Positions 49,437-59,055 of a stretch of 64,000 bases of DNA are shown here, piece by piece. Made by a program: the position numbers and the translations under genes. The number at the start of each line of letters is the position of its first letter. Positions within the stretch are counted from its first letter, which is position 1. This stretch comes from Chitinophagaceae bacterium (GTDB lineage Bacteria; Bacteroidota; Bacteroidia; Chitinophagales; Chitinophagaceae). The notes below the pieces were generated by a model. It searched no databases, was not told where the DNA came from, and saw only the letters and a program-made list of their open reading frames with translations. The stretch is from positions 124,001 through 188,000 of the forward strand of contig JAHBTK010000006.1 of NCBI GenBank assembly GCA_019638625.1. The letters run 5' to 3'.

Positions 49437-52400
49437 TTAGAGTCCGATATTCAGGCTGAACAAAAAGGAACGCATGGTGGGGAAAGCGCCGCTTTCAAAA
49501 CCCACAGCATTGGTTCCCGTTGCGAACACAGATTCCGGGTCAATTCCATTCAGATGACTTTTGATCATCCATACATTGTTACAGGAAAGTGCTATACGGG
49601 CGTTCTGCACAGCTATCCTGGATAAGAATGATTTAGGCAGTATATAGCTCAACTGCACATTTCTCAACCGGATATTAGTGGCATCGTATGTATAGAAATC
49701 ACCTACACCCAGGTTGTTCAATGTAGCCACCCTTCTCCAGTACAATTGCTGCGAAACTTCTACGGTATTTTTTACAAAACCGCCACTACCGTCGGAAACA
49801 ACACCGTCCACTACCATATTCGGTCTTTCTCCGTTGGGGGCTGTAACTGCCGCTACACCGGCAGCCTGCAGTCCAACATTGGATGCGGAAAATATCTCTC
49901 CCCCCAGACGGGCATCTACCAGGAATGACAACCCGAAGTTTTTGTAGGTAAAGCTGTTGGTAACACCAATCATTCCCTTAGGTTGCTGATTACCCAGGTG
50001 AACAGTTTCCCCGTCTCTCAGTGGAAGACCATTACCATCCAGCAATAGTTTTCCGAAATTAGGATTTTTATCATCCTTCACCCTCAAAAGGCGGGTTCCG
50101 TATATATCTCCGTACAAACCGCCTGTTACAGCCCTGATAACCAGGTCGTCAAATACACCCCCGGGTATATTATAATGATCCACCCCTAAATGACCGGCTA
50201 TATCAATGATCTTGTTTTCATTTTTGGTAAAGTTTGCCGCCAGGGTCCATCCGAAAGCATTGGGTGCGGGATCCAGCAGCTTTACATCCGCCATGATCTC
50301 GAAGCCTTTATTCTGAATATTACCTGCATTTACTTTCCGGAAAGAGTATCCGCTCATGGGATCCATCAGTATATCCAGCAACTGGTTGGTAGCATTGGAT
50401 TTATACCAGGTAAAATCCAATCCCACACGGGAGGCGAAAAACCGCAGCTCTGTTCCAAACTCCAGGTTCTTGATCAGCTCGCTTTTTACGTTCGGATCTA
50501 ACAGTGTGCTGTTCCTAGCTGCCGTGGTATTTCCCAGGGGGTCTTTCCCTACAGAGAAGCCGTTCACTAACCTATAGGGATCGAGATCGTTACCCACTGT
50601 TGCGTAAGACGTTCTTACCTTGGCGTAGTTGAACCATGCCGGCATGTGAGACCCCAACATTTCCGAAACCACCAGCGACAGGCTGTAGGAAGGGTAAAAA
50701 TAAGAGCTATTCTCCTTACTTAATGCGGAAGACCAGTCATTTCTGGAAGTAATATCCAGATAAATATAACCGTCGTAGTTCAGGCTTACATTGCCGAAGA
50801 GAGAATTTATTTTTTTATGATAATAGCCCTGGCCTATCGAGGGGTTATTTACCCCGTTGGTAAGTGAAAATACATCAGGCACTTCCAATGCACCCGTACC
50901 TACACCCACATAGTTTTTTCTCGCTTCCATAAGATTTCCGCCAACAGTGATCAGACCTCCCAGTTTCCCCCAAAAATTATCCTGCCTGGCTGTAACCAAT
51001 ATGCTATGGTTGGTTTCGCTAAAAGTTTCCTTTCCTTCGGAATATTCATTAGCCCTGTTGCTGCCGGCATATACTTTTCTTTGGGTACTGGTGGTATAGA
51101 TATCGGCTCCCGACCTGATCTCCGCATCCAGCCAGTCGGTGAACTGATACTTAACAGAACCGCTCATGATGAACCTGTCCCTGGTATCTTTGTTTTGGTT
51201 ATACAGGTTGTTCCAATATGGATTGTTCTGCCAGCCCAGCGCTCCATGCCACCATATCATATTTCCGAATTCGTCCCTGGGAGGGTTAAAATCTCGGATA
51301 TCCATACTCCTGGGAAGCATGTACAGCGTATATATATTGCTTACGTCCCTGCCGTTGATCGGGCGGTTGAAACCGGAAGTATTATTATAAGATATCTTAA
51401 AATCAGTGATAAGTTTGTCACCCTTTCCAAACCGGGAGGTAGCCCGGGTGGTGATATTAGTCCTATCTAATTTATTTTCGGGAATGATACTCCTATCGAT
51501 CCAGCGGGCCAGGGAAGTATAAAAACCCGTGCTGCCTATCTGTTGCTGAAAAGACAGGTTGTAGTTCTGGGTGGTTCCTGTCCGCAGGAAGTTCTTTACA
51601 TTGTCGTGCGAAGTGGTTACTGGAGCCGTGGTACCATCCCATTTTTCCAACATCTGGCCTTCCGCTTTGGGTCCCCAACTCAGTTGGGAAGTGGGGTCAT
51701 AAGTTCCCTCGTTGCCCTGTGCGAAAGTATTCTGTATATCAGGACGGATAAAAATATCTTCCACTCCCTGTGTGGTGGAAAAACTGATCCCCAAACCGTT
51801 CCTTTTTCTACCTGATTTCGTTGTGATCAGTATTACCCCGTTACCAGCCCTGGAGCCATAGAGTGCTGCCGCAGACGGACCTTTCAATACAGACATGGAT
51901 TCAATATCTTCCGCGCTGATGTCTCCCAGCCCGTTACCGCGGTCAAACCCCGCAGACCAGAACCCGTTTTCAGTGCTTCCTGTAAAGTTATCAATAGGTA
52001 CGCCATCAACAACGATCAATGGCTGGTTGGTTCCGGTAAGGGAAGTGTTACCACGCAACACTATTTTGGATGAACCACCGGCGCCATTGCTGGAACGCAC
52101 CACCTGCAACCCGGCTACTTTTCCGGATAATGCATTGGCCAAGTTGGTTTCTTTGGCATCAGCCAAGGTTTCCCCGCCTATTTGCTGAACGGCATAGCCC
52201 AACGATTTTTGCTGCCGCTTAATGCCCAGCGCTGTAACTACCACTTCCTCCAGTTGTCCACCATCCTCCTTTAAAGCAATAGCTATCACGGTCCTGTTGC
52301 CAACAGCAGTTTCAAAAGTAGTGAACCCAACATAACTGAATACCAGCGTGGCATTAGCACTTACAGAAATAGAAAAGCTTCCGGATTCATCCGTTAGCGT

Positions 52401-52553
52401 GACATTGGTTTTTCCCTTTTCGTTTACCGTTACGCCGCCCAGAGGACTACCAGCCTGGTCGGTCACTTTGCCGGTAACCGTTCCGGTTTGTGCCATGACT
52501 GATATATTGAACAGGCATAGCAACGCAAAAAGCAAATTTGAACATTTCTTCAT
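49437..52553 (-). CDS. SusC/RagA TonB-dependent outer-membrane transporter (pair 1)
   Basis: 1038 residues. Signal peptide, N-terminal carboxypeptidase-D-like domain ('GTVTGKVTDQAGSPLGGVTV'), TonB-box region 'EEVVVTALGIKR', plug ('ANALSGKVAGLQVVRSSNGAGGSSKIVLRGNTSLTGTNQPLIVVDGVPIDN', 'AEDIESMSVLKGPSAAALYGSRAGNGVILITTKSG') and a 22-strand-type barrel ending 'TMRSFLFSLNIGL'. Imports oligomers with SusD. Preceded by 100 bp that may contain its promoter (weak TATAATTG at 52588-52595). Confidence 0.95.
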   Translation of the reverse strand: MKKCSNLLFALLCLFNISVMAQTGTVTGKVTDQAGSPLGGVTVNEKGKTNVTLTDESGSFSISVSANATLVFSYVGFTTFETAVGNRTVIAIALKEDGGQLEEVVVTALGIKRQQKSLGYAVQQIGGETLADAKETNLANALSGKVAGLQVVRSSNGAGGSSKIVLRGNTSLTGTNQPLIVVDGVPIDNFTGSTENGFWSAGFDRGNGLGDISAEDIESMSVLKGPSAAALYGSRAGNGVILITTKSGRKRNGLGISFSTTQGVEDIFIRPDIQNTFAQGNEGTYDPTSQLSWGPKAEGQMLEKWDGTTAPVTTSHDNVKNFLRTGTTQNYNLSFQQQIGSTGFYTSLARWIDRSIIPENKLDRTNITTRATSRFGKGDKLITDFKISYNNTSGFNRPINGRDVSNIYTLYMLPRSMDIRDFNPPRDEFGNMIWWHGALGWQNNPYWNNLYNQNKDTRDRFIMSGSVKYQFTDWLDAEIRSGADIYTTSTQRKVYAGSNRANEYSEGKETFSETNHSILVTARQDNFWGKLGGLITVGGNLMEARKNYVGVGTGALEVPDVFSLTNGVNNPSIGQGYYHKKINSLFGNVSLNYDGYIYLDITSRNDWSSALSKENSSYFYPSYSLSLVVSEMLGSHMPAWFNYAKVRTSYATVGNDLDPYRLVNGFSVGKDPLGNTTAARNSTLLDPNVKSELIKNLEFGTELRFFASRVGLDFTWYKSNATNQLLDILMDPMSGYSFRKVNAGNIQNKGFEIMADVKLLDPAPNAFGWTLAANFTKNENKIIDIAGHLGVDHYNIPGGVFDDLVIRAVTGGLYGDIYGTRLLRVKDDKNPNFGKLLLDGNGLPLRDGETVHLGNQQPKGMIGVTNSFTYKNFGLSFLVDARLGGEIFSASNVGLQAAGVAAVTAPNGERPNMVVDGVVSDGSGGFVKNTVEVSQQLYWRRVATLNNLGVGDFYTYDATNIRLRNVQLSYILPKSFLSRIAVQNARIALSCNNVWMIKSHLNGIDPESVFATGTNAVGFESGAFPTMRSFLFSLNIGL

Positions 52554-52653
52554 TGCAGTTGGTTTTGGTTTATAAAATATTTAAAACAATTATACATATT
52601 CAGGTTTCATTGTCGAAAAAAACAATTCGTTCAATTATTCCTGTCTTTTCTGC

Positions 52654-53874
52654 TCAGGCAACTTCCTGTATTTTCCTTTTGTTGAACAGGGGTTTTTCAT
52701 AATGCTCTATCACCAGGGCCGCGGTGCCGATCAATTGGGCATCGGCCCCTATAGATGAAACCACTATCTCCGTATTGGATGACAATCGCGGAATGCAATG
52801 TTCATTCAAGGCCTGTTGTATGGGAGCCTGCAGGATTTTACCTACCAGCGCCCCTCTCCCACTCAGGATAATCCGTCCCGGGTTTAATAAATGTATCAAT
52901 ATCGCGATGCCCCTTCCTATATGATACCCTACCTCCGAAAGTAATTCCACTGCAAAACGATCCCCTTTGTTGGCCGCCTCTACAATGTCCAACGCCGACT
53001 TATCGGGTGTCGAGAGGCTCAGTTTCTCCTTTTCCAGTAAGGAGGCCCTTCCCTTATCCAATCCCTGTATGGCTTTTTCGATAACGGCTCCCAGTGAGGC
53101 CTCTGTTTCCAGGCAACCGCTTTTTCCACAGGAGCACATCCGCCCCCCCTGAAACAATGGTATATGACTAAACTCTCCGGCCAGCCCCTCATTACCCCGG
53201 AACAGCTCCCTGTTCAGTATCATTCCCAGGCCAATACCCCAGCCAACATTTATAACCATCACGTTTTTTTCATTGCTGGCGCTACCGAACCGTAACTCTG
53301 CGAGGGCTATCAAACTGGAGTCATTATCGATATATACCGGGATACCGGTTTCGTTTTCTACATACTGGGTAATACTGTAAGAAGCCGGCGCCTTTAAGAA
53401 AGTGTAGTTGATGCCCTTTTTTGAGTCTACAAAGCCCGGCATGCTGATGCCGATGCCCAGTATTTTTGTTTTATCAATTCCGGACAGGTTAACGACCTCC
53501 TGGATCCTGGAAGTAATGATCCGGAGTGAATCCGTTTCTGTGGCAAGATGTATATCCCAGGAATGAACCTGTCCGATAACATTGTTATGCATGTCCATCA
53601 CCGCAATACGGGTAACAAACTGGTCTACGGCAACAGAAATAATGTATAAAATATCGGCTTTGAGGGAATACATAAGCGGACGCCTGCCGCCACTGGAAGG
53701 CGCATATCCCTTTTCCTGCACAAATCCATCCACCACCAGTTCATTAAGCATCCTGGTGGTAAGAGACAGGCTTTTCCCGACTTTATCGCTGATATCAGCG
53801 CAAGAAAGGGCCCTGGAAAAATATAGATGATTAACTACTTTCTTCTTATATAGGGAATGTTTAGCAGACATCAT
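52654..53874 (-). CDS. ROK-family transcriptional regulator
   Basis: 406 residues. N-terminal winged HTH ('LSCADISDKVGKSLSLTTRMLNELVVDGFVQEKGY'), then ROK sugar-kinase-like domain: 'GIGISMPGFVDSKKG', 'DNDSSLIALAELRFG', Zn-binding 'GGRMCSCGKSGCLETEASL' (His/Cys cluster) and 'GRGALVGKI'. Such proteins sense sugars or amino sugars and regulate uptake genes. It sits between two SusCD pairs and has its own near-ideal promoter, so it is the best local candidate for controlling them. Confidence 0.92.
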   Translation of the reverse strand: MMSAKHSLYKKKVVNHLYFSRALSCADISDKVGKSLSLTTRMLNELVVDGFVQEKGYAPSSGGRRPLMYSLKADILYIISVAVDQFVTRIAVMDMHNNVIGQVHSWDIHLATETDSLRIITSRIQEVVNLSGIDKTKILGIGISMPGFVDSKKGINYTFLKAPASYSITQYVENETGIPVYIDNDSSLIALAELRFGSASNEKNVMVINVGWGIGLGMILNRELFRGNEGLAGEFSHIPLFQGGRMCSCGKSGCLETEASLGAVIEKAIQGLDKGRASLLEKEKLSLSTPDKSALDIVEAANKGDRFAVELLSEVGYHIGRGIAILIHLLNPGRIILSGRGALVGKILQAPIQQALNEHCIPRLSSNTEIVVSSIGADAQLIGTAALVIEHYEKPLFNKRKIQEVA

Positions 53875-53887
53875 GTTAGGGTTAATA

Positions 53888-53918
53888 CAAATATAAACAA
53901 AATGCTAAATTATACAAA
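53888..53918 (-). promoter_or_regulatory. Near-ideal Bacteroidota promoter (TTTG-N19-TATATTTG)
   Basis: On the minus strand, TTTG (complement of 53915-53918) is followed after 19 bp by TATATTTG (complement of 53888-53895), matching the -33/-7 consensus. It is 13 bp before the ROK ATG, so the 5' leader would be very short. Confidence 0.75.
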
Positions 53919-53956
53919 CTTTTTATTTTTTTATACTAAGTTGTCATAAAGCCTGG

Positions 53957-53992
53957 CAAAATAAAAGACAGCCATGGCCGTCTTTTATTTTG
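53957..53992 (-). terminator. Terminator of the SusCD operon
   Basis: Perfect 13-bp stem CAAAATAAAAGAC (53957-53969) / GTCTTTTATTTTG (53980-53992) with a 10-nt loop. Oriented to end the upstream SusC/SusD transcript before the separately promoted ROK gene. Confidence 0.8.
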
Positions 53993-54010
53993 TTGCAATA
54001 GCGAAAAACA

Positions 54011-55612
54011 CTATGGCATGAACCAGGATTTTTTTGTTCTGTCATCCGTACCACCGGTAACATTCAGCCAATTATCGTAGTTGGCCGTGATCTCTCCGGT
54101 TGGATACACCAATCTGTTCAGATTCAGAGCTTCACTTGTGGGAGCTAATGGCACATTAGGTGTCGCATTACCAGTCCGGCGTTTTAAGGTCCAGGCGTCA
54201 AAAGGTTGATGAAAAAGAGATATCCAGTGTTGCTGATATATCTGCTTCAATGCATCCGCGGGAGTAGCACTATATGCAACTGCAGGGTTGGACAACATGG
54301 TAGACAATTCCCCTGGTGTAGGCTCAGCCGCAGGTTTATTAACAGTCCAGACCGCAGATCCGTTTGCCAGTTTATACCAATATTTTACAGATGCTGTGAT
54401 GCCCTCGTCATAGTACTGCTTCGCTGTTGCCGCACTTGCAGCTACACCAGCGATTCCTCTGTTGTATATCTCTGCTTTCAAAAAGCTTACCTCACTGCCT
54501 GTTATGAACAAATCGGGAAAAGTGCGGTCATTCACATAATACAAATTCAAAGGAGAATAATGATATTCACCTGCTGGCGTCCAGGTAGTTAAACGTGCTT
54601 CCCTGTAAGGATCATTAATACCTCCACTGGCGCCATTATCAGTTTCTGCAACAGTGCCTGTGGGAGGATTTTGGGGATATGGCTTCCATTCCCCGTCACT
54701 GTTAGGTTCGAAAAATATCCTGGTCCTCAAATCGAAAATGCCGGATCCGTTAACCGCATTTGAACTTGACATGGCTTCCCATATTGTACTTCCCATACGT
54801 ACATAGGAATTGCCCCTGAAAGCAGGCCCCCTGTTAATCTCCATAGAAAGTTTAATCGGCTCTACTCCAAGGTACTCATCCGGCGCCAGTAAGGGTTTAG
54901 TCAAAACCTCTGCAATAATTGCATCGGCAGCCGCTGCATTTTTTTCCCTCATCACTAAAGCATATCTTAATCTCAGTGAGTTTGTAAACTTGATCCACTT
55001 CGATATATCACCCTGTAACAACGTTTCATAAGCCCCTAACTCAACCTGGCCGGATGAGGTGGAAAAGTTATCAGCAGCCCACTTCAAATCTGCAAGAGCA
55101 GTAGTGAAAATGGTTTCCTGACCATCGTAAACCGGCCGGTAATGTTGACCTCCTTTAAAAGCCATACCGGCTTCGGCAAAGGGTATATCACCAAACAGCG
55201 TGGTGTTCCGGAGAGTTTTATAAGCTATTAAAGTAGTAAGCATAGCCCTCACGTTTGTGTATGATGCCGGGTTTTCCTGCTCTTCAATCAACTCCAGGGT
55301 TTTTCTGTAGTCAGCCAAAGCAAAATAATAGTTATTCCAGATACCACCTACAAGGTTATCCAGACGAAACCCCGCTGCAGCATAATTAGCCGCCAACTGC
55401 GTATTTTGGTAAAGGAAAGAAGAAAATACTCCTCTTCCATTCTCAGGCATGCCAGACGCAATACCATTATACATCTCTGGTATTTTCGCTGAATAAACCC
55501 TGTTATCCCAGGGCTCGTTTATATTCCCAAAATCTTTTTCACAAGATGTAAAAGCCACAGAACAGGCTAACATTACGGGAATTCCGATTTTGTTTATAGT
55601 TAGTAATTTCAT
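54011..55612 (-). CDS. SusD/RagB-like nutrient-binding lipoprotein (pair 2)
   Basis: 533 residues. Signal peptide with lipobox 'SVAFTSC' (Cys24). SusD-like_2 type: 'INEPWDNRVYSAKIPEMYNGIASGMPE', 'LLQGDISKWIKFTNSLRLRYALVMREKNAAAAD', 'GSEVSFLKAEIYNRG' and 'HWISLFHQPFDAWTLKRRTGNA'. Forms a lid over the SusC at 55632. Only 19 bp separate it from SusC; the operon ends at the terminator 53957-53992. Confidence 0.9.
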   Translation of the reverse strand: MKLLTINKIGIPVMLACSVAFTSCEKDFGNINEPWDNRVYSAKIPEMYNGIASGMPENGRGVFSSFLYQNTQLAANYAAAGFRLDNLVGGIWNNYYFALADYRKTLELIEEQENPASYTNVRAMLTTLIAYKTLRNTTLFGDIPFAEAGMAFKGGQHYRPVYDGQETIFTTALADLKWAADNFSTSSGQVELGAYETLLQGDISKWIKFTNSLRLRYALVMREKNAAAADAIIAEVLTKPLLAPDEYLGVEPIKLSMEINRGPAFRGNSYVRMGSTIWEAMSSSNAVNGSGIFDLRTRIFFEPNSDGEWKPYPQNPPTGTVAETDNGASGGINDPYREARLTTWTPAGEYHYSPLNLYYVNDRTFPDLFITGSEVSFLKAEIYNRGIAGVAASAATAKQYYDEGITASVKYWYKLANGSAVWTVNKPAAEPTPGELSTMLSNPAVAYSATPADALKQIYQQHWISLFHQPFDAWTLKRRTGNATPNVPLAPTSEALNLNRLVYPTGEITANYDNWLNVTGGTDDRTKKSWFMP

Positions 55613-55631
55613 ATTTAACTTAATTGATAGT

Positions 55632-58600
55632 TTAGAATTGTGCTTTCAAACTTAATCCCATAGACCGGATGCTCGGCATACCTGACCATTGTAGTCCCTG
55701 ACCGTTTCCGATTCCGTTAATCGCTTCCGGATTCAGGTGATCAGGCAGGCTGGAGTAGAAGTAAAACAGGTTCCGTCCAATTAATGAAACAGTCAAATTT
55801 TGAAAGATTTTTGAATTCTTCACTAAATTCTGTGGTAATTGATATCCTAATGCAACTTCTCTCATTTTTACCCAGGTATTCTCAAATACCGATAAGCTTC
55901 TTGGTCTGTTAAGATGCGTCCATCCGGTATAGGAACCTGCATATTTGTATATTGGATGTACTACCCGGTCATTCATCTTTCCGTCATCTTCATTGAACCC
56001 TTCCATTATTACACCTACATTAGCAGTGGTGCCATCCGGGAAAGTATAAGGCAACCCGTTTCCGTTCCTCTCGTGAACAGTAGCGGGTGAAATACCGCTG
56101 CCCATTGCCGTGGAATGATCAAACGAATATATATCTCCGCCAATTTTGAAATCTATCATACCATATAGGCTGAAGTTCTTATAGCGAAGGGTATTACCCA
56201 ATCCCCCGGTAAGTTTTGGAGCTGCATTTCCGATAGCCACAGGTTCATTGGTAACTTTGTACAGCGTTCCATAAACATTACCTACGCCATCTTTTACGTT
56301 ATACAATATTTTGTTTCCATTTGCATCTCTTTCAAAATCAGTTCCATAAATCGTACCATATGAGTCTCCCGGAGTTACACGCATAAATACACCCAGGTTA
56401 CCAAAAACATCCGCGATCCTCAATTCTCTGATGCCTTCCGCAAGAGCAACTACTTTATTTTGGTTTTTAGCACCATTCAATGAAAGGTTCCAGCTAAAAT
56501 TTCTGTTTTGAACTACTGCGGCATTGATAATAAACTCTATACCCTTATTCGTCAGCTCTCCTGAATTAAACGTAACAACAGTTGCGCCTGAAGAAGGAGC
56601 TATGTCAGCAGATAATATTTGATTTTTTGACCTGATGCTGTAATACGTGAAGTCCAGGTTGATCCTGTCGTTCAAAAAACCCAGGCTGGTTCCAACCTCT
56701 ATTGAATTTGATGTCTGAAACCCGAGTTCTTCAGGGTTCAGGGTAGCGGGGATAGAATTGGTGGGCGCCCCGCCAAAAGAAGCCACATCATAAGTAAATC
56801 CAAGTTTATACGGGTCAGTTGCATTTGCGCTTTCTCCGTAGGCCACCCTGAGTTTTCCATAAGAAAGCACGTTCCTGATACTGTTAAGATTAAACGCATC
56901 CGTAAAAACAAACCCCAGGCTCGCAGAGGGGTAGAATGTTGAATTCTTACTGGGCGTCAGCGTGGAATTGATATCATTTCTGCCTGTTACGTCTAAAAAG
57001 AGGTAATTCTTATAACTCAGGTTAAGCATTCCCAAAACAGATTGGGACCGCATTTCATATCTCCTTTCCGTAACATTAAACAGATCTTTATTAACCCTGT
57101 CTGCATCTATGATATTGTGCAGCGAGTAAATGTTTGGAACCAGGAAAGTTCCGTCGTTGAATCCAATCATACCGGTTGACCTATTGGAATAACTATTAAA
57201 CATTCCTGACAAACTCGCATTAAATCCATCAATGAACAGGTTTTCTTTGTGGGCCGTTACCATAACATCAGTGTTCAGCAATTTGTCTTTGTCAAGTTGC
57301 TTCTCATACCGCCCATCGGTAACTTTATCAGCATTGGGTGTTGTTCTGATAGTTTCAAACTTGGATGAGATCAGGTTAGCCGATGTTCTCACAAAAGCAT
57401 TCAGCCAGGGAGTGATTTCCGCATTCAACTTCACGGTTGATATCAACTCATCCCTGTTGAGATTGCTGTTGTTTTCATAGAAATACCAATAGAGGTCCCG
57501 CCCATACTCCTGGTGTGGATACGGAGAGCCAAAATCGCGTTTGGATCCATCAGGATTTTTATAGTATTGGTATTCAAGCGGCTGATATTCCCTTGACATT
57601 CCATAGATTGAAAATTTACCCCAGGAATTGTTTGTACCTATCTCAGGTGTATTATGCCTGAAGTTCTGGTTATAAGCAACATTGATTTCAGCGCTGATAG
57701 CTTTTGAAATTTTCAGGTTTGAGCCTAGTGCAAAATTTGTATTGTTATTGTTGGTATTGGGTACTACTGCCGTAGCATCTGTTCTGGACGCAGACAAACG
57801 AACCGTGCCAAAATCTCCTCCGGAAGAAAAAGAAACATTATGAGTAGTTTCATTCCCCTGGCGATAATAAGCTTTCCTGTTATCGGGCTGTGGAGAATAT
57901 GACCTTAACTCTCCGTCCCACCAACGAACCTGCTGTCCTGCCAGCCTGGGTCCCCAGGAAGAACTCGCCCCAAACCAGCTAAAAATATCCCAGGTAGCAA
58001 AACCACCCGGAATAGTACCGTGGGAGCCGCCAATACCCGATCCACCAGCTCCATAACTGGAACCACCATATAGAGTAGGTAAATAATATTCTCCGGACGC
58101 TGTTTTGGGTAACTCAGGATCAGCAGTCCATAACCCTGCTGCAAAACCTCCACCATACTCATTCTGTAAATCCTGGAAACGAAATGCATTAGTAAAGTTA
58201 GTACTAAAGTTATAGTTAAGTCCTAAGCCCTTTTGTTTAACACCTTTCTTACTGGTTATAAGTATTACTCCATTGGCGCCGCGTGCACCATATAGCGCCG
58301 CCGCATTCGGTCCTTTTAAAACCGAGATGCTTTCGATATTATCCATATTCATATAACTGAGGTAATTTCCCCAATCTCTCATACCATCTGTGACTTCGAT
58401 ATTAGATTGAGCGACAGGCTTATTGTCTATAATAGCGCCGTCCACAACAATTAACGGTTGATTATTCCCTGTTACAGAATTGTTTCCCCTTATTACTATC
58501 CTGGAAGACGCATTGTTCAAACCATTGCCGGTTGAAATGTTCAAGCCTGCTACCTTACCAACCATCCCCTGCGCTACATCTACCGGCGCTGCGATGGTTA

Positions 58601-59003
58601 CATCTTCGGCTTTTACCTGTTGCACAGCGAAGCCAATCGACCTTTTATCTCTTTTTACGCCTAATGCCGTTACCACAATCTCGTCCATATCCGCTGCGGA
58701 AGATTCCAGTTCAACATCCAGGTTTGTGGATTCTCCAGGTCTAACCTCTTTTGTGGTAAAGCCAACAGAACTGATCAGCAGGACAGCATTCCTACCGCTT
58801 ACTGTTATTGAATACTTGCCATCATCATCTGTAAATACAGAAGCCGGGGATCCCTTAATAGAAACGGTTGCTCCTATAACGGGGTTTCCTTTATCGTCTT
58901 TGACAACACCAGAAACGATTCGTCCTTCCTGCGCATACAACGCCATGTTGCACATTAACAGCAAAGAGACCAACCATAAGAATTGGGGTTTACATTTTTT
59001 CAT
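55632..59003 (-). CDS. SusC/RagA TonB-dependent outer-membrane transporter (pair 2)
   Basis: 1123 residues, the longest complete SusC here. Signal peptide ending 'NMALYAQ', carboxypeptidase-D-like domain ('RIVSGVVKDDKGNPVIGATVSIKG'), TonB-box region 'DEIVVTALGVKR', plug ('AQGMVGKVAGLNIS', 'NQPLIVVDGAIIDNKPV', 'MDNIESISVLKGPNAAALYGARGANGVILIT') and the beta-barrel ('MKLTFSYDVASF'-like strands; end 'MGLSLKAQF'). The 5' leader just before ATG shares AACTGCAATG with the pair-1 SusC. Begins 53 bp after the preceding SusD. Confidence 0.95.
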   Translation of the reverse strand: MKKCKPQFLWLVSLLLMCNMALYAQEGRIVSGVVKDDKGNPVIGATVSIKGSPASVFTDDDGKYSITVSGRNAVLLISSVGFTTKEVRPGESTNLDVELESSAADMDEIVVTALGVKRDKRSIGFAVQQVKAEDVTIAAPVDVAQGMVGKVAGLNISTGNGLNNASSRIVIRGNNSVTGNNQPLIVVDGAIIDNKPVAQSNIEVTDGMRDWGNYLSYMNMDNIESISVLKGPNAAALYGARGANGVILITSKKGVKQKGLGLNYNFSTNFTNAFRFQDLQNEYGGGFAAGLWTADPELPKTASGEYYLPTLYGGSSYGAGGSGIGGSHGTIPGGFATWDIFSWFGASSSWGPRLAGQQVRWWDGELRSYSPQPDNRKAYYRQGNETTHNVSFSSGGDFGTVRLSASRTDATAVVPNTNNNNTNFALGSNLKISKAISAEINVAYNQNFRHNTPEIGTNNSWGKFSIYGMSREYQPLEYQYYKNPDGSKRDFGSPYPHQEYGRDLYWYFYENNSNLNRDELISTVKLNAEITPWLNAFVRTSANLISSKFETIRTTPNADKVTDGRYEKQLDKDKLLNTDVMVTAHKENLFIDGFNASLSGMFNSYSNRSTGMIGFNDGTFLVPNIYSLHNIIDADRVNKDLFNVTERRYEMRSQSVLGMLNLSYKNYLFLDVTGRNDINSTLTPSKNSTFYPSASLGFVFTDAFNLNSIRNVLSYGKLRVAYGESANATDPYKLGFTYDVASFGGAPTNSIPATLNPEELGFQTSNSIEVGTSLGFLNDRINLDFTYYSIRSKNQILSADIAPSSGATVVTFNSGELTNKGIEFIINAAVVQNRNFSWNLSLNGAKNQNKVVALAEGIRELRIADVFGNLGVFMRVTPGDSYGTIYGTDFERDANGNKILYNVKDGVGNVYGTLYKVTNEPVAIGNAAPKLTGGLGNTLRYKNFSLYGMIDFKIGGDIYSFDHSTAMGSGISPATVHERNGNGLPYTFPDGTTANVGVIMEGFNEDDGKMNDRVVHPIYKYAGSYTGWTHLNRPRSLSVFENTWVKMREVALGYQLPQNLVKNSKIFQNLTVSLIGRNLFYFYSSLPDHLNPEAINGIGNGQGLQWSGMPSIRSMGLSLKAQF

Positions 59004-59055
59004 TGCAGTTTATTTTGTTATTAAAAAGGGGTTATTTACTAATTAGTTATATTAT

